Below, one piece after another: positions 23,343 through 32,473 of a stretch of DNA of 32,809 nt. Origin of the DNA: Acidimicrobiaceae bacterium (GTDB lineage: Bacteria; Actinomycetota; Acidimicrobiia; Acidimicrobiales; UBA8592); the NCBI GenBank assembly GCA_002720485.1, contig PBIQ01000046.1, positions 1-32,809 on the forward strand, read 5' to 3'. The notes below the pieces were generated by a model. It had not been told where the DNA came from. It did not search any database and saw only the letters and a program-made list of their open reading frames with translations. Position numbers and translations under genes: made by a program. Every line of letters starts with the position of its first letter. Position 1 is the stretch's first letter.

Positions 23343-24890
23343 ATGTACATTATCCATTTCACCGATGCTGGAGAAACATCCAAGGAAGAACGAAGAATGC
23401 TGCTGGGTGGGAAAGGGGCCAGTCTTGTAGAGATGTCCTCAGATCTGGGTCTTTCTGTCCCATCAGGATTTGTAATAACTACAGAAGCATTCCATAGATT
23501 CCAAAAGGAGAAATCTCTCTTATTTCTTGAAGATGAACTGGTACAAGCAATGGCTCGAATTGAATCATCTACTGGTCGATCTTTTGGCAGTCCCGATAAT
23601 CCTCTACTGGTAAGTGTTCGGTCGGGAGCTCCAGTTTCCATGCCTGGGATGATGGACACGATCCTCAATTTGGGTTTAACTGACCAAACTGCTGTAGGGC
23701 TTGAAAGAAGGAGTAATCCAGAATTCGCTTCTGAATGTAGGAGCCGTTTCGAATCGATGTTCCACGACATTGTCCTCCATAAAAAAGACACTCAGATCGA
23801 ACACATTCCTTCAGACGTCTGGGAGCAACTTCATTTAGCGGTCGAAGCGGTTTTCAACTCATGGGATAGCCCGAGGGCAAAAACCTACAGAGAAGTTGAA
23901 AAGATTCCTGATCACTACGGAACAGCTGTCACCGTTCAGGCGATGGTGTTTGGGAACACAGGAAATAAATCAGGGTCCGGAGTTTTGTTCACACGTAATC
24001 CTTCTACAGGTGCTAATGAATTATTCGGAGATTTTCTTCCTAACGCACAGGGAGAAGATGTTGTGTCAGGGTCGCATCAGACCCTTGGATTAGATGAAAT
24101 GAAAAAAATTGTGCCAAACGCATTCCAAGAACTTTCAGAAGTCGCTACATCACTTGAGAGAATCACCACAGATATGTGTGACATAGAGTTCACAGTTGAA
24201 GAGGGAAAGCTATGGATACTTCAAAGCCGTATCGGAAAGCGCACTCCTGCAGCGTCGATTCGTATCGCTGTTGAGATGGTGCAAGACCTTGCATTTCCAT
24301 TAACCCAAGAACAAGCAATGAACCGCGTTACCCCCGATCAACTCCAATCAGCTTTAGAAATGGATCAGGTCTCTGCATCTTCTGAAGTTTTAGCAAAAGG
24401 ATTAGGGGCTTCACCAGGAGTTGCCACAGGGTCCCTAGTCTTTTCTGCGGATGCAGCAGTGGAAGAAAGTGATAAAGGGGTAGACGTTATTTTGGTTCGT
24501 CCGGAAACGTCCCCAGCTGATGTCCATGGAATGGCTGTATCACAAGGAATAATTACTGCCACTGGGGGGCTAGCAAGTCATGCTGCCGTTGTTGCAAGAG
24601 GGTGGGGGATACCTGCAGTTGTAGGAATTTCGGAGCTTAGAATCGATGGCGATTCCGCGTCTTTCGGTGACATAATTTTTTCTGCTGGTGATGTCGTTAC
24701 CCTTGATGGAACTACAGGAGAAGTTTTCTATGGGAATATGGAGACACAAACCTCCCAAATGGATCCCGAAGTAAGCGTTTTTCTCACTTGGCTCGATGAG
24801 GAGTTGCAGCGAATGCAAATCGAAACTTCGGCGGAAGCCACTTTGGAAGAAAAGTTACAGATCATCCAAAATATTCAAAGTTACAAGTAG
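23343..24890 (+). CDS. ppdK: Short pyruvate phosphate dikinase-like protein (lacks C-terminal PEP-binding domain)
   Basis: 515 residues, against about 880 for full PPDK. The ATP-grasp nucleotide domain is present (LLGGKGASLVEM near 21, SVRSGAPVSMPGMMDTILNLG, GVLFTRNPSTG, and DIEFTVEEGKLWILQSR). The phosphohistidine swivel domain is also present: ATGGLASHAAVVARGWGIPAVVG with phospho-acceptor H413. The TIM-barrel pyruvate/PEP domain is missing; the frame ends in an acidic helix. A similar short PpdK of about 490 residues exists in Mycobacterium tuberculosis (Rv1127c), so this is a natural family and not necessarily a broken gene. The partner reaction is unclear. GGAG lies 5 bases before the ATG. 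Divergent from the response regulator. Confidence 0.88.
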   Translation: MYIIHFTDAGETSKEERRMLLGGKGASLVEMSSDLGLSVPSGFVITTEAFHRFQKEKSLLFLEDELVQAMARIESSTGRSFGSPDNPLLVSVRSGAPVSMPGMMDTILNLGLTDQTAVGLERRSNPEFASECRSRFESMFHDIVLHKKDTQIEHIPSDVWEQLHLAVEAVFNSWDSPRAKTYREVEKIPDHYGTAVTVQAMVFGNTGNKSGSGVLFTRNPSTGANELFGDFLPNAQGEDVVSGSHQTLGLDEMKKIVPNAFQELSEVATSLERITTDMCDIEFTVEEGKLWILQSRIGKRTPAASIRIAVEMVQDLAFPLTQEQAMNRVTPDQLQSALEMDQVSASSEVLAKGLGASPGVATGSLVFSADAAVEESDKGVDVILVRPETSPADVHGMAVSQGIITATGGLASHAAVVARGWGIPAVVGISELRIDGDSASFGDIIFSAGDVVTLDGTTGEVFYGNMETQTSQMDPEVSVFLTWLDEELQRMQIETSAEATLEEKLQIIQNIQSYK

Positions 24891-24964
24891 CTAATTATAA
24901 TTTCTAAGAACTCCGTCATTCGTTTTGTCTAAAACACAAAATCGTTTTAGCATTTTCTATACCT

Positions 24965-25936
24965 ATGACTAGTTTCTTTGGACCGCGACGACGAAATAGA
25001 AGAATAAGGAATCTTCTGATAGCCGCAGCATTAGTTGTGCTTGCCTTCATAGCGTATCAATTACTCAAAAGCGATAACTCCTCAACGACCTCTTCTCCCG
25101 AAGTAGTGCCTGAAAGCACTTCCGCCATGGTCCCATCTTCAGCAACTGAAATCCCAATAGCTACTCCAACCCCAGATGATCCTAACTATGTAATCCTAAC
25201 AAGAGAATATGAATGGCTCGTCCCCAGCATCGAAGTGATGGAATTACAAGAACTCTTAGAGATAGGTGCAGATGGGCTGTATGGCCCAGGAACTCGTGAA
25301 GCGCATATAGCCGCTCTTGAACAGAATGGCCTCCCACTCACAGGAGTTCCTAATGAGCCCACAGGGTGCAACATTGTTATTGGTGAAGATATTTGCGGTG
25401 TGCAAATAGGGAACCTTATGGAAATTGCTATTCCGGCTGTCACGGAAGGGCTAGGATCTCCAACTCAGGAAGCTGGATGGTATACAGAATGCGGAACTCA
25501 GTATCGAACCATCTACTGGGGCGCTCTCTACGTAGATTTCACACGCTCAGACTTGGTGGAACCCAAAGTTGTTCGGTGGGGTATTCGAAACTCTTTCCAC
25601 GTTATTAACGGATGGGATAAGATCTTTCCCAGCATTGTCCGATTTCCAGAAAGCCTGCTTGTTGACTGGGACCCGAACGAACCTGATGCCCCAATATCGA
25701 TTACTGATATTGCAACGCCTGGAGGGCCACTTATAGTTCCTGAGCCAGATCTTTTTGAGGAGGCGATTGGAGCATCCCTCTTGTACAACTTCTCAGCTGA
25801 TGAGTTTTCTTTACGAACAGCGGATTATGTCGTTGTTTTCTCTGAATATTCAGGAGATCCACCCGGATCAGATGAGACTGAATTTCGCTGGGAATTCACC
25901 GACACTCTAAGACTGTGCGAAAATCCAGCCGACTAA
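24965..25936 (+). CDS. Membrane-anchored protein with peptidoglycan-binding-like module
   Basis: 323 residues. A basic N-terminus (PRRRNRRIR) precedes one transmembrane helix (about 17-35), then a Ser/Thr/Pro-rich linker to about 75. Residues about 90-123 (VMELQELLEIGADGLYGPGTREAHIAALEQNGL) match the peptidoglycan-binding-like module in the lipoprotein at 21397. The C-terminal 200 residues hold several cysteines (CNIVIGEDICG, TECGT, LCENPAD) and tryptophans, and look like an extracytoplasmic beta-rich domain I do not recognise. The topology (inside N-terminus, outside C-terminus) is inferred. Its end overlaps the start of the next lipoprotein gene by 22 bases. Confidence 0.62.
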   Translation: MTSFFGPRRRNRRIRNLLIAAALVVLAFIAYQLLKSDNSSTTSSPEVVPESTSAMVPSSATEIPIATPTPDDPNYVILTREYEWLVPSIEVMELQELLEIGADGLYGPGTREAHIAALEQNGLPLTGVPNEPTGCNIVIGEDICGVQIGNLMEIAIPAVTEGLGSPTQEAGWYTECGTQYRTIYWGALYVDFTRSDLVEPKVVRWGIRNSFHVINGWDKIFPSIVRFPESLLVDWDPNEPDAPISITDIATPGGPLIVPEPDLFEEAIGASLLYNFSADEFSLRTADYVVVFSEYSGDPPGSDETEFRWEFTDTLRLCENPAD

Positions 25937-28107
25937 GAATTAGATCTTTCTGTTACATTCCAGTAATACGAAACAACCGATCACTGCGTCACTACATTGT
26001 TTCCATCTTGGTTGTCATGACTCTTTTTGGCTGCTCTGGCGAATCTCCAACTCAGACAACAGCACCAGCGTCAGATCAAAAACAAGAAATTGAAGAACAA
26101 CTTTCTGAGGAGCAAACAGAGGCCGAAGAGGAAAAAGCAACAGAAATAGATACAGAAAACCCAAATCAGCCAGAGAAACGAGAATGGTTCGCTGGCGTTT
26201 ACCTTCCGCGCCATTGCCCAGAAGCAGCAAATAAAGGTGAATTCGTTATTCCAACAAAAGACGAAATTTTGGAATGTAAATCCGACCACTTTCTTGAAGT
26301 AAGAATGCACGCTGAGGTCGTTCGGTCGGAAAATTCATCAGAGGATCTTTATGGGGTACAGCAATACCTCCGAATTTTTCAAATGATGGAACATAATCCG
26401 ACAACTGGCCAGTTTGGATTATGGGGCCAGTGGATTGGGGATGACCGTGCTCGTCCGCATGGGCTATTCAATTCAATTGAAGGAGGTCTTTTTATTCATG
26501 ACAAGATGGGTAGAAGCAAATTTCCAAAATATATGGCTTCAGCAGCAACTCATCTCTATAGCCCTCTAAGTGACACTGGAGGAGGGTGGGGGTTCTATGA
26601 AGCCCGTATTGATTGTTCTTTGCTTGGAAGGGTTACCCTTTCTAACACTCTTATTGTGCCTCCGAACCTTATTTCTTTTGATGAAGACCAAAAGACTTTC
26701 GATAACGAAGGTGGAATTTATCTTGGAACCTCGTGGGTAGGGTTACCAATTTTTGGTGGAGCTGAACGAATCGATGAGCAACCGTGGTCTCTCGATAGTG
26801 GAAAGATCACGTGGACTTTCCTTTTAGATGCTGCGAACTTTTCTGGACCTGCCATTGCGTATGTTCCTGAGCACTGGTCGCGAAGAGTTGATCGATGGAA
26901 CTCCCTAGAGTTTCTCGATGATCTTTTCGAATGGGATCAAAGCCTTACAGCTAATTCCCTTATCGGCTTTGTGGAAGGTACGGTTTCTCAGGAAGAACTA
27001 TATGAAGTGATCGGGAATGAACCTTGGTTCCTCGCGCAACCTGATGATCCAGGCTGGGATGAAAACCCATATTGGGTTAAGGCAGAACAAACACTCGGAT
27101 ACTCACCTGCAAGCCCCTATCTCCCGACGGGGAATGAGATGCCACCAATACCAGTATTTTCACAAACTGACGACAACGGACGAACTTTTATTAAAATATT
27201 CCCCCCTCTTTTTCCAAAAGAAAAAGAAGTAGAGCCGTTTGTTCTTAATGTCCAAACTTTTGATGTGGACTTGTACAACAATTTTGTCGATATTTTTATT
27301 GCTGGTCAGAACTTATCAACCTATGAAACATCCTTTGCAGATTTCGGAATTCCGATGCAAGTCGAACGTTGGGGGGAAGAACCATGGGCAGAGATTAAAT
27401 TTAGTGAATCAGAGTATGAAGAAGACGCTGATTTTTATATTGATTCACCTCTACGCCCTCGAGAAATTAGTGGAGAAGTAAATGTTTATTTTGAGTGGGA
27501 TGGAGTAGGTGAGGAAGAACGAGGTTGGGGGCAGTACTACGAAATGCAAGGTACTACTGTCGTTCCGGTGGAAGAAAAAGATGTCCCCCTAGAACTAGCT
27601 GAACTTGCATATGGGACGATTCCCTATACAACTTCTCTCTCTCCCCACGAACTCACAGAAGAAGGCGGTTATAACGAATCAATTACACCGGATTATTCAT
27701 GCTATGTATGCCCCAATGGCGATATCTGCGATCAGGAGATTCACCAAACTATTCTCGACGATGGGAGTATCATTTCCTACCAATGGTTTCGATTCAGAGA
27801 TCAACCTTTATTCCAAGGTCTTATTCAAGATTATCCCGAGACTTACACTGAAGAATATCTAGAAGATTTGCAGCAGCTCATCGAACAAATGCATAAAGAC
27901 TGGGGGTCTTCTCAGCTCTTTCTCGAACGCCCAACCACGCTAGATGAACTCCATCTCGTTGAAATCGATCATGGATTATTAGTTGAGCCCCCTGAAGGTA
28001 AGGAGTTTGGCTGGGTCCCTATTGTTACTCAGGTTGAGCAGCCTGATGGTATTTGGCAAGATCGCATCGATTTTAGAGAAACCCCAATAGGGCCTGTATT
28101 ACGCTGA
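25915..28107 (+). CDS. Large secreted lipoprotein, unknown family
   Basis: 730 residues from a GTG at 25915; the real start could be later because the lipoprotein signal begins near residue 20 (RNNRSLRHYIVSILVVMTLFGC, lipidated Cys40). After it comes an acidic Glu/Gln-rich linker to about residue 85, then a long domain region rich in Trp, Tyr and acidic residues with no repeat that I recognise. Near the C-terminus, YSCYVCPNGDICDQEIH contains a cluster of cysteines. Likely anchored to the outer face of the cytoplasmic membrane. The start lies inside the upstream gene, so both are probably co-transcribed. Function unknown. Confidence 0.65.
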   Translation: MRKSSRLRIRSFCYIPVIRNNRSLRHYIVSILVVMTLFGCSGESPTQTTAPASDQKQEIEEQLSEEQTEAEEEKATEIDTENPNQPEKREWFAGVYLPRHCPEAANKGEFVIPTKDEILECKSDHFLEVRMHAEVVRSENSSEDLYGVQQYLRIFQMMEHNPTTGQFGLWGQWIGDDRARPHGLFNSIEGGLFIHDKMGRSKFPKYMASAATHLYSPLSDTGGGWGFYEARIDCSLLGRVTLSNTLIVPPNLISFDEDQKTFDNEGGIYLGTSWVGLPIFGGAERIDEQPWSLDSGKITWTFLLDAANFSGPAIAYVPEHWSRRVDRWNSLEFLDDLFEWDQSLTANSLIGFVEGTVSQEELYEVIGNEPWFLAQPDDPGWDENPYWVKAEQTLGYSPASPYLPTGNEMPPIPVFSQTDDNGRTFIKIFPPLFPKEKEVEPFVLNVQTFDVDLYNNFVDIFIAGQNLSTYETSFADFGIPMQVERWGEEPWAEIKFSESEYEEDADFYIDSPLRPREISGEVNVYFEWDGVGEEERGWGQYYEMQGTTVVPVEEKDVPLELAELAYGTIPYTTSLSPHELTEEGGYNESITPDYSCYVCPNGDICDQEIHQTILDDGSIISYQWFRFRDQPLFQGLIQDYPETYTEEYLEDLQQLIEQMHKDWGSSQLFLERPTTLDELHLVEIDHGLLVEPPEGKEFGWVPIVTQVEQPDGIWQDRIDFRETPIGPVLR

Positions 28108-28146
28108 AAGACAGTAGCGTTACTTGCAACAATCATTGGAAAAAAA

Positions 28147-28254
28147 TTGAAACTTAACGAATCTCTCCCGCAATTTATCGAAGGTTCCTCTAACGTAGCT
28201 GACGTACTTAAAAATATTCCTACGGCCCAAGACGAAAGAGGGGAAATATTATGA
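28147..28254 (+). CDS. Possible 35-residue small protein translationally coupled to the kinase
   Basis: A TTG-initiated frame (KLNESLPQFIEG near the start, ending DERGEIL) fills the gap between the lipoprotein and the kinase. Its TGA overlaps the kinase ATG (ATGA at 28251-28254). GGA lies a few bases upstream of the TTG. The composition is protein-like and acidic, with no membrane segment. It could be a leader peptide setting kinase expression or chance. The frame is also open back to the previous gene's stop, so another start is possible. Confidence 0.35.
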   Translation: MKLNESLPQFIEGSSNVADVLKNIPTAQDERGEIL

Positions 28255-30977
28255 GCCTCCTATCTCCACTTTCGTTAGCCATGTTAGAAGGACAAGGTCC
28301 AACACTTATCGTTAAGTACCAAAGCTTAGATATTCCAGCAGAGACCAATACAGCTACAGCAGTTGTCATGAACAAAGCCTTTGTCGATGTAATGATTAAA
28401 GGCCCAATGATGGATCTGCCAATGACAGCCAACTTCGAAGAACTAGAAGGCCAAGTAAACGTACTTGAGATGGTGACGAAAGCAGCTTCCTACTTCCCTG
28501 AAGAAGACAGAGTCAGCTTTCTACGAGCAGTAATGCACTGTGTCGATAACATCAACGAAACTGCGCAATTCCAATCGCTAGGCATTCTCTACACAACCAG
28601 AGTTAACATCGTAGAAGAAAACGGAACCATCTTCGGTGTCTGGACCTTTGAAGCAGAAACACTGGACAGCTTGAAGACAGTCATGACTGACCTTCTCTCC
28701 GCACAAGCCCCAACTTTACTTCTCAGATTTCCTGATGGTAAAGCCGGATCTATTGACGGAAAGGTAGTTCTAATTAATGAAGGTTTCGGTCAATTATTCC
28801 TAAACGGAGTAACAGAAGGACTACCTACTCCTAAAAACTATGAAGAAGTAGGAGAAGTTGAGATTGTAACCATTCGACAATCCTCCAAGTTCCTATATCC
28901 CAACGAAGACTGGGCTTCTTTCGCAAGTCAAACAAGAGAAATGTACAAGGAGGTCAAACCATCTTCAGATATTTGGAAATTCAGAGGCGAAGTATGGAAG
29001 CGATCACTCACATACTTCAACGACATCAACGGTGACCTTCTCGGCATGTGGGTATACACAGTCGCAGACAAAGAAGCACTAGCCACTGACCCCAAGTACA
29101 TTCACGCACGATCCGAAATCCTCAGAGAGCGAGCCGTCACTGATAAACCATTCTCACTTTACCTCCCAATCAAAGACGAACAAGGAAACGTAGTTGATCT
29201 TGAATGCATGTGGCAGAACCAAGCATGGGGAATAGCAGCTCCTAACCAAAAATACGCATCTAAAGAAAGACTCTCCCTCGTAGCAACTGAACGACTACCA
29301 CTGTTCTTAAAACTCTCTAACGAGGTCGAGCAAAAAGGTAAAGCATCGATGACCATTGAACGTAGAGACGCTGAAGGTTTTGTAACAATAGAAGCCTCAC
29401 TCTCAGGTGATGGCATATTTCACCTTGTTTCGCTCTCTCAACCTGGATTGTTCAACCAACTACTGGACCAATCCAACCCGACGTTCATCATCAAGATCAA
29501 CCCAGCGGAATTAGGCAAAGAACGAGTGGTCCTTGTGAACAAAACGTATGAAGAAAACTTCTTTCCTCTCGGAATGCCTAAGCACTTCCCTCGAACCACG
29601 ACCTTTGGAACCACAGACGTCTCAATGGAAGAATTCATGGCCGAGCTGGAATCAGAAGATAGCGGTGGAGACAAGTTCAAAGACGCCAATCAAGCATTCA
29701 ATGAGCAGGTACTTAACCACATTCTCGAAAATGGGCACGAAGGAAAAATTTCCGGTTACGTATCCAACCATCTCGGAGCGTTCGAACGTACCGCAACGTT
29801 CACAACAATGGACAATGGAACAGTATTCCTTACTATTGCTTTCGAACCAGTAACAGATGACATCATCATGTCCGCGCCAGAGTTCGCACGGAAACGTATT
29901 GAGCTTCTTGGAGAACAAGTAATGGATCTCTCGAAAGCTGTCGCAGCTCACAATCCAGTTTTTGATGAAGAAGGGAACCTTGTCGATATGGAATTCCTTT
30001 GGGCTAACCGAGAATTCAATAGATGGCGCCGAGAAGATATTGAACCGGGAATGATGAATTCACAAGAACGTATCCGATTCGATGAACTTCTTCCTTATTT
30101 CCAAAGAGCTATGGAAGATGGTCAATCGTCACAGTTCTTTACACTCAACCCAGAAGAATCATCAAACAATATCTACGACTATCCGGGCTTATTCGAAGGC
30201 CAAGAAGGTCAGCTAACCCAAATTGAAGTAGAGACGCTCTTCTCCCGCACTCCCGAGGGGTACATCATTGAATGGGGTGATGATATCAATGCCAAAATAC
30301 AACATGGTTCGGAAATCGAACTACAGCGAAAACGAGTTGAAGATCTTGAAAAAGAAAAAGTCCAACAACGAGAACGAGATCATTTCATATCTGAGATACA
30401 CGACAACACACTTCAAGAACTCTTCGTGATCGGCATGGGACTCCAGCCCTACCTCAAAGATGGGGGGCCCACACCAACTGAAGAAAACATTCATGACTTC
30501 TCCCGCGCCATCGACCGGATAGCGAAAGACCTCCGAGCTCTCATAACCAATGAAATGGAGCATCGAGACTCCTTTGACACACAATTAGAAGACCTAGCTG
30601 AACGCTATAGCCGCATTTCCACATTCAGAGTCCTTTTTCTCAATACATCCTCTGCTGATGGGAACCTTGAACGAATCCCACTAAACCTTTGTGATGATCT
30701 ATTCAAAGCAACGCAAGAAGCGGTCAGTAATGCCGTAAAGCATTCTGGCGGCGACGAAATCACAATTCATCTCACTATGGAAGCCAATAACCTCCTCTTG
30801 GAAATTGAAGACAATGGCATCGGAATAGAAGACACGAAAATTCGAAAATCAGGAACACGTAACATGGAGCAACGAATCGAAAAGCATGGAGGAAATTTCT
30901 CTATAGAAAAAAATGTAGTAAAGCAAGGGACGAGCGTATCTTTTCAGATTGATAATATTCCACTTGTGAAAATCTAG
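28251..30977 (+). CDS. Soluble multi-PAS sensor histidine kinase (HisKA_3/HATPase_c)
   Basis: 908 residues and no transmembrane helix, so a cytoplasmic sensor. Three similar PAS-like units (call them A) start near residues 17 (PTLIVKY...VVMNKAF), 154 (PTLLLRF...VVLINEGF) and 410 (PTFIIKIN...VVLVNKTY). Two other PAS units (B) start near 300 (KDEQGNVVDLECMWQNQAW) and 565 (DEEGNLVDMEFLWANREFN), giving order A-A-B-A-B. The kinase core follows: phospho-acceptor H717 in EIHDNTLQELF (HisKA_3), then the ATPase boxes EAVSNAVKHSGG, EDNGIGI and GTRNMEQRIEKHGG. Such kinases sense small molecules, redox or light and phosphorylate NarL-type regulators; one is encoded at 22565-23206. GAGGGG lies 8 bases before the ATG. 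Confidence 0.87.
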   Translation: MSLLSPLSLAMLEGQGPTLIVKYQSLDIPAETNTATAVVMNKAFVDVMIKGPMMDLPMTANFEELEGQVNVLEMVTKAASYFPEEDRVSFLRAVMHCVDNINETAQFQSLGILYTTRVNIVEENGTIFGVWTFEAETLDSLKTVMTDLLSAQAPTLLLRFPDGKAGSIDGKVVLINEGFGQLFLNGVTEGLPTPKNYEEVGEVEIVTIRQSSKFLYPNEDWASFASQTREMYKEVKPSSDIWKFRGEVWKRSLTYFNDINGDLLGMWVYTVADKEALATDPKYIHARSEILRERAVTDKPFSLYLPIKDEQGNVVDLECMWQNQAWGIAAPNQKYASKERLSLVATERLPLFLKLSNEVEQKGKASMTIERRDAEGFVTIEASLSGDGIFHLVSLSQPGLFNQLLDQSNPTFIIKINPAELGKERVVLVNKTYEENFFPLGMPKHFPRTTTFGTTDVSMEEFMAELESEDSGGDKFKDANQAFNEQVLNHILENGHEGKISGYVSNHLGAFERTATFTTMDNGTVFLTIAFEPVTDDIIMSAPEFARKRIELLGEQVMDLSKAVAAHNPVFDEEGNLVDMEFLWANREFNRWRREDIEPGMMNSQERIRFDELLPYFQRAMEDGQSSQFFTLNPEESSNNIYDYPGLFEGQEGQLTQIEVETLFSRTPEGYIIEWGDDINAKIQHGSEIELQRKRVEDLEKEKVQQRERDHFISEIHDNTLQELFVIGMGLQPYLKDGGPTPTEENIHDFSRAIDRIAKDLRALITNEMEHRDSFDTQLEDLAERYSRISTFRVLFLNTSSADGNLERIPLNLCDDLFKATQEAVSNAVKHSGGDEITIHLTMEANNLLLEIEDNGIGIEDTKIRKSGTRNMEQRIEKHGGNFSIEKNVVKQGTSVSFQIDNIPLVKI

Positions 30978-31048
30978 TTCCCTTTGTTTCAATATATGGC
31001 TTCTCTATTTATTGGGAAGCATTTCCCTTCTCCGAATACACTGACAGT

Positions 31049-32383
31049 ATGAAGAAAGTCTTTTGCCTTCTCCTTGTCCTTGCCCTCGCCAGTTGCAGCA
31101 GCGATCAAGAGAATAGGGAAGCTGAAACAAGTTTGGAGGTTACGCCTACGAGTTCAACGCCTGAACCAACGTCTGAACCAACGCCTGAACCAACGCCTGA
31201 ACCGGATCCGTTTGGTCCAGCGGAAATCATCCGGACAAACGTATTTACTGAATGCACTGAAGGAACTTTTGAATGCGGGTTCGACGTGCGGCTATCCCGT
31301 CCTCCTTCAGAAACCGTCAGCATTGTCATCACTGAAATAGGGGGGACAGATCAGGATGAATGCTTTACCGAATCGATAGGCATAACGGTCGCAGTCCTTC
31401 AGGTTGGCGAAACCATTCAAGAAACCAATTGGGACGTCGGGCAGGGTGTTGGGTTCACTACCGTTAATGACGATCAGTTTCATGGAGGCTGGGGTAGAGA
31501 ATGTTCTATGACCTTTACAGCAGAAGGAGCACCAGAATTTGAAGCGCTTGATCCGTTTACATACTACTTCCGTGTTTACGATACTGATTCTCCAACACCT
31601 ACTGATATTGCTTCAATAACTGAGCCTTGGGATATAGCGTTGCATGAAGCAGGGTGTGTTCTGCAAACAGGTTCGGCACCAATCTATTGGGATTGTGAAG
31701 CAATAGACTTAACAGGAATTGATCTCAGGAACGCAAACCTTGCCAATGTAATGTTTGGGGGCGCTGTCCTGAACAACGCTGATCTTCGTAACGCCAATAT
31801 TTGGGAAGCAGAATTCAGCGGCGCCGAATTGATCGGCATCGACTTAAGCTATGCGGTAATAAATAAGGCAGATTTCTTTGGAGCTAACCTTACGGACGCT
31901 TTTCTAGAAGGATCGGTACTAAATGACGTCATCTTTTATTATTCAGAACTTCCAGGAGTTGATCTCAATGGAAGCCAAGGAGAAAACACAAGTTTTTGGG
32001 GTTCAAACCTTCGAGGAGCGAACTTTTCATATGCATCATTTCCTGAAGGTTTCTTTGAAGTAGCTGATCTAAGAGAGGCAAATTTATCTGACACTTTACT
32101 AACAGATGGAAGTTTCACACATGCCGACTTTGAAGGAGCAGACCTAACAGGTGCAAACTTTTCTAGATCTATTCTCCAAGGAGTCGGGCTAAATAATGCG
32201 AATCTTACCAATACAATTTTTATAGATGCAGTGATGAGTTCAGCTTGTGATACATGCGGGTCAGCTAAGTTAACAGAGGCAACTATTCAAAATACGAACT
32301 TCACAAATGCGGAGCTTATCGGAGTAGATCTCACAGGATTAGATCTCTCAACCGCTTTGCTTGATGGTGCGATCTTTGAATAA
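31049..32383 (+). CDS. Pentapeptide-repeat lipoprotein
   Basis: 444 residues. A clear lipoprotein signal ends in LASC (Cys16). A linker rich in Pro-Glu-Thr (four copies of a 12-base PEPT-type repeat) follows. Residues about 60-200 form a beta-rich domain with spaced cysteines (FTECTEGTFECGFDV). From about 215 to the end runs a pentapeptide-repeat region (LTGIDLRNANLANVMFGGAVL, NNADLRNANIW and so on), folding as a right-handed quadrilateral beta-helix. One CDTCG pair interrupts it. Pentapeptide proteins include gyrase protectors, but secretion here argues for an envelope role, not gyrase binding. The next gene is convergent, with a strong hairpin between them. Confidence 0.82.
   Translation: MKKVFCLLLVLALASCSSDQENREAETSLEVTPTSSTPEPTSEPTPEPTPEPDPFGPAEIIRTNVFTECTEGTFECGFDVRLSRPPSETVSIVITEIGGTDQDECFTESIGITVAVLQVGETIQETNWDVGQGVGFTTVNDDQFHGGWGRECSMTFTAEGAPEFEALDPFTYYFRVYDTDSPTPTDIASITEPWDIALHEAGCVLQTGSAPIYWDCEAIDLTGIDLRNANLANVMFGGAVLNNADLRNANIWEAEFSGAELIGIDLSYAVINKADFFGANLTDAFLEGSVLNDVIFYYSELPGVDLNGSQGENTSFWGSNLRGANFSYASFPEGFFEVADLREANLSDTLLTDGSFTHADFEGADLTGANFSRSILQGVGLNNANLTNTIFIDAVMSSACDTCGSAKLTEATIQNTNFTNAELIGVDLTGLDLSTALLDGAIFE
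31157..31204 (+). repeat. Tandem 12-bp repeat (4 copies) coding Pro-Glu-Pro-Thr linker
   Basis: Four consecutive 12-base units acgcctgaacca (the second and fourth each with one base change) within the pentapeptide lipoprotein. They encode an extended PEPT/SEPT linker between the lipid anchor and the folded domains. Such repeats vary in copy number among strains. Confidence 0.8.
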
Positions 32384-32426
32384 CCGTTCCTAGATTTGAT
32401 TGTCATTAGTCCCTTAAGAAAACTGC

Positions 32427-32455
32427 TGGTGCCAGCCCGTAGTGGGCTGGCACCA
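32427..32455. terminator. Hairpin terminator between convergent genes
   Basis: A perfect 12-bp stem (TGGTGCCAGCCC with GGGCTGGCACCA) around a 5-base loop. On the reverse strand it is followed by GCAGTTTTCTT, a weak U-tract, so it most likely ends the reverse-strand acidic surface protein transcript. It may also stop the pentapeptide lipoprotein transcript, although the plus-strand U-tract (GTTTTTAG) is about 15 bases away. Confidence 0.7.
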
Positions 32456-32473
32456 TAGAAGAATTATCAGTTT

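Noticed and set aside
30998-31030. Weak hairpin after the kinase gene (GCTTC...GGAAGC)
   Set aside because: The stem has a mismatch and a large loop, with only a short T-run; not strong enough to call a terminator.
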